Assembly: GCA_947311845.1 (NCBI GenBank)
Contig: CAMZMU010000081.1
Coordinates: 6,400,551 to 6,464,550 of the forward strand
Length of the DNA stretch: 64,000 nt
Direction of reading: 5' to 3'
Source of the DNA: Poa pratensis
Lineage: Eukaryota > Streptophyta > Magnoliopsida > Poales > Poaceae
Part shown: positions 56,447-64,000 of the stretch, piece after piece
How positions within the stretch are numbered: position 1 is the first letter of the stretch
Layout: each line of letters starts with the position of its first letter
The notes under the pieces: model-generated
The model's database searches: none
What the model saw: only the letters and a program-made list of their open reading frames with translations
Told to the model about the DNA's origin: nothing
Program-made: the position numbers and the translations under genes

Positions 56447-58090
56447 TGGTTAAGGTCCCTAGGTTATGAATATGGGGGAGAGAACGTGGTAGAGCTGGAA
56501 GTATCGTCGGCTGACAAGCAGGGCAAAGATTTTACCCAGGTTCAGGGCCCTCGTGTGGAGGTAAGACCCCTACGTCCTGCCTGTCTGTTATTTATTTGTG
56601 AATATGGTGGTTACAAGGATCCCGGCGAGATGTCGATCTCGCTAGGGTTTGTGGCTCTGGTTGTTCGTTGTCCGGTTCGATGGCCCTCCCAGTACTTAAA
56701 TAACAAGCTGGGTCTCGGGTGTTCGTAACCGACTCGATTTACAATTAAGGAAACTCTAAACCGACCATTGCTTCGCCAAACTTGGAGGATACTCCATCTT
56801 CGTGGGCCTCCCTTCATGGGCTTCATGTAGGCTCTGATAGTTGGGCCTAGTCGATACGTGCACCAGGTACCCTCATGGTAGGGTACCCGATAGGCATACC
56901 CATGTCAGTAGCCCCCGAGTACTTGTCTGATTCGAAGAGTCGGGCATGGACTCATACATCATGCACATTATATTTTTTACATCTATATTTAGAATTCTTA
57001 TGAAATAGCACATGTTGGCTATGTCGAGTGTTTCATCGACTATGAATTTTTTGCTTATGATAGTCAAGGGATATTAGCTTAGCAGGCCCGACACACACGA
57101 CGGATCGGGGCCAGTTAACTACCATTTGTGGCAAAACCATACTAGCTTTCAATCAAACTCGAGTCCCCGGACTCGAATCTGGAACAAACTGGACAGACTC
57201 GAAACAGCCGTTGAGGTCTTACGGAATCGAACTGCAGTATAATTTTGAATCAACCCAACGCGTCCGTCGGGGATAATTCATCATGTCTGCTGACACGGAA
57301 CACCTAAGGATAACGCGGCTGGGGCGGTCCTTAGCCCAACTCGACTGATCGGCGGGTCTTACCTTTGCACTATGCATGCAGCATCCAAGGATCGTCGGAT
57401 CAACTCGGGAATATTTTGAGTATGATTTTGCTTATGAACTGAGTCGAATGATTTGTCGACTGATATTTTGCCATAATTCTATCGGGTGCGCGACAGCGCT
57501 CCCGATGGGAGTAGCCCCCGAGATTGTGCTTTATTGCTTGCAATGGAGGATAATCTCAAAATCTTTTACCCTGCACATTTTAGTCGAAGAATTTTTTTGA
57601 TATGCTCCCGATGGGAGTATGATGCAGCAGTCGAAAGAATTTCGACTGGCCTCTATGACATTTGCTAAAAAACCAACCAAGAATTATGCGAGAGACCACC
57701 CGAAGATATCATCGAGTGACTTTTATGCCAGTTGTGAAAGAGAGAACAACGTCAGCAATGACGCATTTTGCGACTGCTATCTCTGACAAACGGTGGCGTG
57801 CTTGGAGAGGCTTTGATAAGACGTAACCCTGTTTTGTGGGCCCGTTTTTGCAGAGCTGACCAGGGATGACGCCGCGTGGACTTGATTTGACCGTTCTGGC
57901 GCGATTTTCACGGGGCGTGATGATGGCTTCCTGGATTCTCGTGCGTAGTGGGAGGAGTGGCCGGCGACGGTTGCCCTCCGTGGCCGCCACGTGTATGGCC
58001 AGATTTCGCGCGGAGCGTATGGATTTGTTTTAACGGCTACGATCGTTTTTGCGCTCTGACGAGGTGCGGACTCGGCAAATCCCTGAGTTG
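56447..58090 (-). mobile_element. Gypsy element fragment, outer copy
   Basis: An LTR (about 56447-56907) followed by 1.18 kb of 3' non-coding region, cut at 58090 by another element of the same family. The LTR shares CGGCTGACAAGCA, TTTACCCAGGTTCAGG, CTGCCTGTCTG or a variant, and TCTCGCTAGGGTTTGTG with 58091-58510. The 3' region shares the GCTCCCGATGGGAGTA module and a promoter-like GC-rich block (57880-58020) with 58740-59360. Minus-strand orientation is inferred from the inner copy. Confidence 0.75.
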
Positions 58091-61000
58091 TGTACCCCGG
58101 GTTGATTGAGGGGGAGAGAGATGAGCGCTGGTGATCACGACGGCTGACAAGCAAGGCGTTTACCCAGGTTCAGGCTCCCGGAGGATAACACCCTACTTCC
58201 TGCTTGTCTGGTTATTGATGGTGAGCTGTGGCTACAATGGCGAGATGACAATCTCGCTAGGGTTTGTGTGGCGGCTATGAGCGTACCCTAGACGAAGGAC
58301 CCTCCTAGCCTTTATATGGTAGGCTAGGTCTCAGGTGAACGGTGCCGATGGCGCTTACAAGCATGGCGGGGTCGCATGACCTAGCGTCGACTATCTTGGG
58401 CCGCACGTCGTCCTCCTTGGGCCTTCCTTGGGCCCTCGTCATAAGGTTGATGGGCTTGGCGTGACCCAGGTATCCCCACCGTGGGGTAGTCGAAGAGTGA
58501 CCCCACGACAGGAGCCCCCGAGTGCTTAGTCGAATCGTAGAGTCGGGTAAAGGACTCCTTCCTCCTGGGCACGCCGTCGGGTTCCTGAATGAGATGAGTA
58601 AAATTGGTCGACTCCTGCCGTTCAGGGCTTATGGAGGATTCCTTAGTCGAACTGTCACTTCCAGGGTAAAATACCGTGAGTACAGCCTTAGTTGGTGATT
58701 TTCGACTGCTATTGTTCTGAGTCACTCGGGAGCGCGAACAGCGCTCCCGATGGGAGTAGCCCCCGAGATTAAGCTGAATTGCTTGCAATTGAGGTTAAAC
58801 TCAATTTTTCTTCAGTCGAAAAAGCCCGCTCCCGATGGGAGTAAAGAAGGGACTCTACTTGGAGTCGCGACTGGCTTTGTGTGACTTACTGTGTATTCGG
58901 CGGTTTGGCTTACTGCAGGAGTTTGTTCAGCACTTGTAGCTTACTGGATGTTCTTGCACTCGAATGAAATGTTCGAGTTCTCAATCAGCTCGTTGGCTTA
59001 CTGTACGAACTTATTCAGCTCTGAGAGCTTACTGAATTTTCTTTGCACTCGAATGAAATGTTCGAGTTCCCCATCAGCTCGTTGGCTTCCTTCGCCTTCG
59101 TGGTTGACGTCAGCGCTGACGTTTTTGACGCACTCTGTGTCCGATGGGACGTGACAGTGCGGTCCCACTGTCAGTATTGGCTGGAGACAGTGGTTGCCGC
59201 TTTTTTCTGACCGTTGGGCGCGAAAATTTCGCGATGTGATGATGGCGCCTTGATTCCCGCGCGTAGTGGGCGGCGTGGCCGTCGACGGTTGCTATCTCCG
59301 CGCGACACGTGGACGGCCAGATGATGTTGCGGAGAGCGGTTTCCGCAGGGATGGCCAGGATTAACTGACCGCGCGGTACTTAATTTTCACCGCGGCGGTG
59401 AACAGTTCATCCATCCCCATTCCGTCATCGTCTCCACTGCTTCGTTTCCACCATTGTTGCTCCTCTGCTAGTTCCTTTCCCCCACCCTCCATGAGCAAGG
59501 CCGTGATGAAGAGGGGAAAAGCTGCTGCTGGCGCCGACGCCGCCGCCGAGGCGAGCGTGATGAAGAAGCCCGACGGCGATTGGGTCAAATCGTCGGTGAA
59601 GAAGGCCGACCTCGAGGCCCTACGCGCGCAGGGGCTGCTGCCGCCGGTAGACCAGGCGACGGTGCGCGCTCCGGGGAAAGAGGTGTTTCCCGCTCCTCGC
59701 GAGGGGGAACGCGTTTGCTTCGTGGATTTCCTTCCGCGGGGTTTCGGGTTCCCCCTCCACGATTTCGTCCGTGGTCTCTTGTATGCTTATGGGATTCAGA
59801 TCCACGATCTGACTCCCAATAGCGTCTTGAGCATCGCGAGCTATTTCGTGCTCTGCGAGTGCTTCCTGGGGATCGCCCCCAACTGGCTGTTGTGGAAGTC
59901 GCTATTCCTCGTCAGGAGGAATGTGGGGAAGAGCAAGCAGGTGTACCCAGTTGGCGGCTTCGGCATCCAGGTGCGTGGCGACACCTCCTACTTCCAGATG
60001 AAGAAGTCCGACTCCGTCCAGGGCTGGCGGAAGAAGTGGTTCTACATCAGGTGCGACCAAGCAGGGCTTCCTGGATTCGCGGCTGATCGCGAGTTGCGGA
60101 AGACGAACGCGTGGGCGCACCCGCTGTCGAAGGAGGACAGGGAGGCGATTCAGCCCTTGCTGACGCTACTGCGTGGCCTTCTGAAGAGTCTTGGGCGCGA
60201 GACAGGTGGAATTCATCTCATCGCCACCTTCTTCAGGCTTCGGGTGCAGCCGCTGCGCAGTCGCGTCCACCCCATGTGGGCGCGTGAGGATGCTGGCAAT
60301 GAACTTGATGATGACGCAGTCGAGTCGAAGGTGAGGAGCATCACTAGTCTCCGAGCCGCTGACCCGTGCAACGTCAAGTGCCCAGTCGAGCCATATGGGC
60401 CTAACAATCCTGTACCTGAGGTGAGCTTCGTTTGCTTTGTCTTGTATCTTCTGTCGAATCGTTTTGCTTGACTCGAATGCTTCATTTGCTGGCAGGGTCG
60501 TTCGAGCTACGTCAGTCTCCCTCCGTTGATGGAGAATGGACCTCACGAAGAGGCAGAGTTCCCCGAGGACGAGGGTGATGACGATGAAGTTCCCTCCGCC
60601 ACCTCTCCGAGTGAAGAGTTGGAGGATGATGAAGACGAGGAGCCGCTGCGGAAGCGGCAGAGGCGAAAGGGTGGCGACTCTGGTTCTGCCTCGTCGCCTG
60701 TGAAGGAGGCGGGTGTGATCGAGGAAGAGACGAGCGAGTCCTCTTCGGGTACTAAGCACCCGAGTGATCTGGCGGAACCGTTGGTCGTGCCTCCACTCGG
60801 CTCTGCACCGCCGATCGAGTTTGCGAGGATGGCCTCCGTCTCCTTGGGGAGTGAAGATGATGATGTAGTCAGGTTAGTCGCGTAACCTTTGCTTTGTTTT
60901 TGTCGAGTGTGCTTTTTCACTTGCGGGTCCTTGAATTGAGAGTTCTTATGACAGCGACCGTACCGGCGCTGCTGTTTCTTCCCCTCGTGAGATGGAGCAC

Positions 61001-61215
61001 ACTTCTGCTCCCATGATCGAGCAGACTGTGAGGACGCCCGGAGAGGAGGCTCTGGCGGGTGACGTTTTGGCCTTGAAGGCTTCGACCTCCGCCATGCCTG
61101 AGAGGCCTGCTGATGCGACTCCAGTTGACGCTGGGCTGCTTGAGCATGTAAGTGTTCTTCGATTCCTTCTGCAAGATCTGTTTCGGGTGCGCGTACAGCG
61201 CTCCCGATGGGAGTA
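57498..61215 (+). repeat. GCTCCCGATGGGAGTA hairpin module, five copies
   Basis: Exact 16-mers at 57498-57513, 57604-57619, 58743-58758, 58829-58844 and 61200-61215. CTCCC and GGGAG pair around GAT. Three copies are followed directly by GCCCCCGA. The last copy is inside intron 3 of the antisense gene. Confidence 0.85.
58091..58510 (-). repeat. 3' LTR of the inner Gypsy copy, about 420 bp
   Basis: TG at 58091 and CA at 58509-58510. Like the LTRs at 29473 and 43116 it contains a conserved block around GAGGATAACACCCTAC or GAGGTAACACCCCTAC, pointing to distant common origin. The target duplication cannot be tested because the other end is outside. Confidence 0.7.
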
Positions 61216-62167
61216 GCCCCCGAAGATGCGCGTGACTGGAACAGTCGGGCGCAGATTGATGTCTTGTGTTTCCTGCAGCCATTTTATCGCCAGCAGATGG
61301 AGGGAGCCGCGACCTTCGTTCGCATGGAGCAGGAGAGGGATCAGCTCCGCGCTGCTCTGGAGCAAGCGAATAGTAAGTATGAAACCTTGTGTTCGAGGAG
61401 TGCTTCGACTGCCTTTATTGCTAACTTTGTTCCGTTGATCCGTAGGCGAGAAGGAGAACATGAAGGCGCGGGTCGCAAAGCTGGAGAAGTCACTGGGTGA
61501 AGCCCAAGAGCGGGAACAAGCTCGGGATGCTCTGGAGAAGACCCAGATCGACCGCTTGCTCGCACTCGCAGATGTTGTTGGAAGTAAGTTTTTCGGCTTC
61601 ATGCCTACTTTGTCTTTTGTCGACTTCTGGCGCCTTATGGGTGTGGATTTCCTTTGGGCAGAGAATTGCGGAGGTGCTCCTCCAGAAGGGACTTCTAGCG
61701 AGAGTGTCGGTTTGGCGCAGGCTGTTGGCTTCGTCGACCGCGTCTGCGCATATGCATCGGCAGCGCTGCAGCAGTCGGCGGCGGCCCTGCAGAAGTCGAC
61801 GGAGGCCTTAGCGACTGTGCACCGGAACATCTTTCCGAACCAGCCACCACCAGCTGCTGTTGACGCACTCGCGGCTCCATTCGAAGGCAATTCGAATGTC
61901 CTGGCGGACTTCACGCGCGCGCAGACGGTACGCGGCTCAGAGCTCACTTTTCAGCTGCTTCTTGGTCACCAAGTCGTAGGTGATTTTGAGAAGGTTGTCA
62001 GCGACTTCCCTCGGAAGCCTGATGGCAGAACCGCGTCCCTTAGCGGTGTGAAGGTGCAGGCGAGCCAGCTAGCTGCGAAGTTGGTCGCCACCTTCGAGAG
62101 GAGAATTGCCAAAGCTGCAGAGTTGGCTGCTAGGAAGAGCCGTTCCCAGTCTGAGTCTGTAGTGTAG
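59491..62167 (+). CDS. Antisense spliced gene, intact: Transposase_28-like protein
   Basis: Six exons give an uninterrupted 745-aa frame: 59491-60420, 60496-60872, 60955-61147, 61279-61372, 61446-61583 and 61662-62167. All have GT donors and AG acceptors and phases match at every join. Exon 1 carries the PF04195-like domain (VCFVDFLPRGFGFPLHDFVR at residues about 74-93, SIASYFVLCECFLG, then WRKKWFYIRC). Exon 2 is acidic with a basic nuclear-localisation-like RKRQRRKGG. Exons 4-5 are coiled coil (RMEQERDQLRAALEQAN, KARVAKLEKSLGEAQER). Exon 6 is helical (TVHRNIFPNQPPPAAVDAL). Only the last intron keeps the frame if retained. It is homologous in layout to 31688-35682. Function unknown. Confidence 0.75.
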
Positions 62168-62366
62168 ACTTTTTCCTTTTAAGACTGTGCTTCTGCTGTT
62201 GGGCTTGAGTCTGTAATGCACTTTATATTGTGCGAGTGAACATGCTGATGATGAAATGTGAATTCACTCCCTCGGGGGTGCAGTCGCCGAGTATTTTTTA
62301 TATCTGGCTTGAATGAGATGTTGATTCTTTTCCTGGCTTGACGCTGTCGATTCTTGGCAGTCTGAT

Positions 62367-63219
62367 ATGGGCGAAGCTCCTGACGTTGCTGGAACGACTG
62401 GCGCGGGTGATGAGGAAGATACCACTTCGGCTGCGCCTACTCGTCGCCGCCGTCAAGCTCCTCCAGCTCCTGTGCGAAGCGTAAACGACCAGAGAGTGCT
62501 CACCTTCATGAGGAACAAGGTGGTTGAGCTCGAGTCGAAGTTGAAGAATGCTGAGTTGGAGCTGGAGCGATTGAGGTCGCGGCCCGTTGCGCCGTTCTCC
62601 CAGCGTGAAGAGTTTCTGCTTGGCGAGATGGACCTGATCGGTCGACAGTTGCAAGGTTGGACTCTTAGCGTTTTTCCTTCGGCTTCTGTGTCTACTTGCT
62701 ATGCTCAATGCTTGGCCTTGATGCAGATGTCAACTCTGACCTGACGGCGGAGCAGCTTCGAGTGGACGAGCGGGTAGAGAAAGAGGCCGCCGGCGACTCA
62801 CCCGAAGCGCGCCAGTTTTGGTCAAACAAGTCCAGAGGTAGTATACTGGCACGAATGCTGGATCGTACCTGGCGGGCTGCTGTACTCTTAGAAGGTTGCA
62901 GAAAAACCCTCTGGCAGATCAACAAGGTGTACTTTCCTCACAACGAGGGCTAACTGCGCTTCTGAAGAGGTTCCGTGAAGGCGGTGCGTTGAAGGAAGTC
63001 GTGCACGCTCAACTTGTTGCCGGGGCGAACGTGGCGTTGGCGTATGTTCGAATGCACCGGCCTAATCTTCCATTGCACAAAGTGCTTGACGGATTGCCTG
63101 GAGAGGGTGAGTATGCCGATACCCTTGCGGCTGCGCGCCAGATGATTCAGCAGGTCCAAACCTTCAGCGAGCACCTTGTTGGGCCACTCGATGCGCCAAA
63201 GGGCGAGCCTGTAGAATAG
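62367..63219 (+). pseudogene. Second antisense gene, coiled coil, frameshifted
   Basis: ATG at 62367, 200 bases after the stop of the preceding antisense gene. Exon 1 (62367-62655) has a basic TRRRRQAPPAP stretch and a coiled coil (KVVELESKLKNAELELERLR). Exon 2 starts at 62727 in phase (DVNSDLTAEQLRVDERVEKE). A one-base loss near 62948-62951 shifts the frame; the homologous end (FREGGALKEVVHAQLVAGAN, then MHRPNLPLHKVLDGLP) continues to 63219. The coiled-coil-plus-helical layout parallels exons 4-6 of the gene before it. Confidence 0.6.
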
Positions 63220-63349
63220 TAGCACTGGAGTGCTGTTGTATAGCGTTAGCTTGTAAAAGAAATTTTTCCAAGTGGAAATATGAGTGTATGTATGTCGAGG
63301 TGGGGGTAGCCCCCGAGTTAGTAAATTGTATCTTGTAGACGTCTGTGAA

Positions 63350-64000
63350 CCTGTATGGCGCAGCCCCCGAGCGGATCGGGTGTGGCCTAGGATTTTGTGA
63401 GTTTAGACGCGTGCGGCGTAGCTCCCGAGTGTTTCGAGTACGGTCGAGGATTTTTTGAGTTAGACCTGTATGGCGCAGTCCCCGAGTGCGTCGGGTGCGG
63501 CCTAGGCTGGACTTGGACCTGTATGGCGCAGCCCCCGAGCGCTTCGGGTGACGACCAAGGTTTTCGACTTGGACCTGTATGGCGCAGCCCCCGAGTGCTT
63601 CGGATGCGGCCTAGGTATGGCTTGGACCTGTGTGGCGCAGCCCCCGAGTGCTTCGGGTGACGGCCAAGGTTTTCGACTTGGACCTGTGTGGCGCAGCCCC
63701 CGAGTGCGTCGGGTGCGGCCTAGGTTGGACTTAGACCTGTGTGGCGCAGCCCCCGAGTGCTTCGGGTGACGACCAAGGTTTTCGACTTGGACTTGTATGG
63801 CGCAGCCCCCGAGTGCTTCGGATGCGGCCTAGGTATGGCTTGGACCTGTGTGGCGCAGCCCCCGAGTGCTTCGGGTGACGGCCAAGGTTTTCGACTTGGA
63901 CCTGTGTGGCGCAGCCCCCGAGTGCGTCGGGTGCGGCCTAGGTTGGACTTAGACCTGTGTGGCGCAGCCCCCGAGTGCTTCGGGTGGCGGCCGAGGATTT
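63350..64000. repeat. 53/56-bp tandem array with 218-bp higher-order period
   Basis: Units starting T(A/G)TGGCGCAGCCCCCGAG alternate between 53 bp (ending in CGGCCTAGG types) and 56 bp (ending in GGCCAAGGTTTTCGACTT types). A block of four units beginning at 63578 repeats from 63796, a 218-bp higher-order period. Every unit contains the CCCCCGAG word of the element's polypurine-like motif. Long frames through it are repeats in all frames, not genes. It continues past the window edge. Confidence 0.9.

Larger units (their letters stand above)
58091..64000 (-). mobile_element. Gypsy element, inner copy (runs off right edge)
   Basis: Starts with an LTR (58091-58510, TGTACC...ACGACA) in 3' position, followed by a polypurine-like GAGCCCCCGAG word, a 3' region, and a plus-strand antisense locus (59491-63219), then a tandem array. 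By comparison with 29473-43812, integrase, RT and gag should lie beyond 64000 on the minus strand; none is visible inside the window. It is therefore assigned to Gypsy by its LTR similarity and antisense gene only. Confidence 0.75.

Noticed and set aside
55755..56447. 230-codon minus-strand frame
   Set aside because: Same situation: GC-rich repeats open on both strands, no motif, and it abuts an LTR edge.
63397..63769. Repeated open frames across the tandem array
   Set aside because: Frames repeat with the unit and exist in more than one phase. They are a by-product of the array.
63350..64000. CRISPR-like array
   Set aside because: Units are contiguous 53/56-bp tandem repeats without unique spacers, in a plant retrotransposon 3' region.

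Overview
The window reads as nuclear DNA of a large-genome grass, most likely Pooideae and probably Triticeae. The evidence is deep nesting of LTR retrotransposons, a tRNA-headed SINE, grass-type PIF/Harbinger and Tourist-like elements, and GC-rich single-exon genes. I see no prokaryotic operon, rRNA, functional tRNA or CRISPR. Only two intact host genes are supported: an ELF4-like circadian evening-complex gene (CDS 8005-8394, +) and an F-box/DUF295 gene (CDS 23262-24446, +). Nearly everything else is mobile DNA or its remains.

Layout, left to right. 1-5322: the 5' end of a minus-strand LTR retrotransposon with a roughly 4.84 kb LTR, inserted into the first coding exon of a PIF/Harbinger-like transposon (5323-6053). 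6116-6913: a second TIR element. 6914-9600: the ELF4-like gene with a long leader. 9600-18928: gene-poor DNA with old repeats and a LINE fragment. 18929-22848: a decayed minus-strand LINE carrying a SINE (22278-22698) with near-perfect target duplications. 22849-24620: the F-box gene. 24970-25225: a Tourist-like MITE with TAA duplications. 25485-28205: interspersed repeat copies and a Helitron-like 3' end.

28430-43985 is a DNA-transposon-like sequence split by a complete 14.3 kb Gypsy element (29473-43812, minus strand, target duplication AGGTG). Its minus strand carries gag, protease, reverse transcriptase, RNase H and integrase in Gypsy order, all broken by single-base frameshifts. Its plus strand, between integrase and the 3' LTR, carries a separate spliced gene with a TATA box, a leader intron and four coding introns, encoding a Transposase_28 (PF04195)-like and coiled-coil protein.

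43985-56440 is AT-rich degenerate repeat arrays around GC-rich, gene-fragment-like DNA, with a very young 2.3 kb TRIM-like element (48162-50492) whose LTRs look identical. 56447-64000 holds two nested Gypsy copies of another family in the same orientation. The inner one again carries an antisense spliced locus, here with an intact 745-aa frame (59491-62167), a second antisense gene (62367-63219) and a higher-order tandem array.

The most interesting system is this conserved antisense gene locus in two diverged Gypsy families, together with a reiterated polypurine-tract-like motif across their 3' regions. Splice sites, LTR limits and repeat limits were read by eye. Family names are given only where motifs support them.
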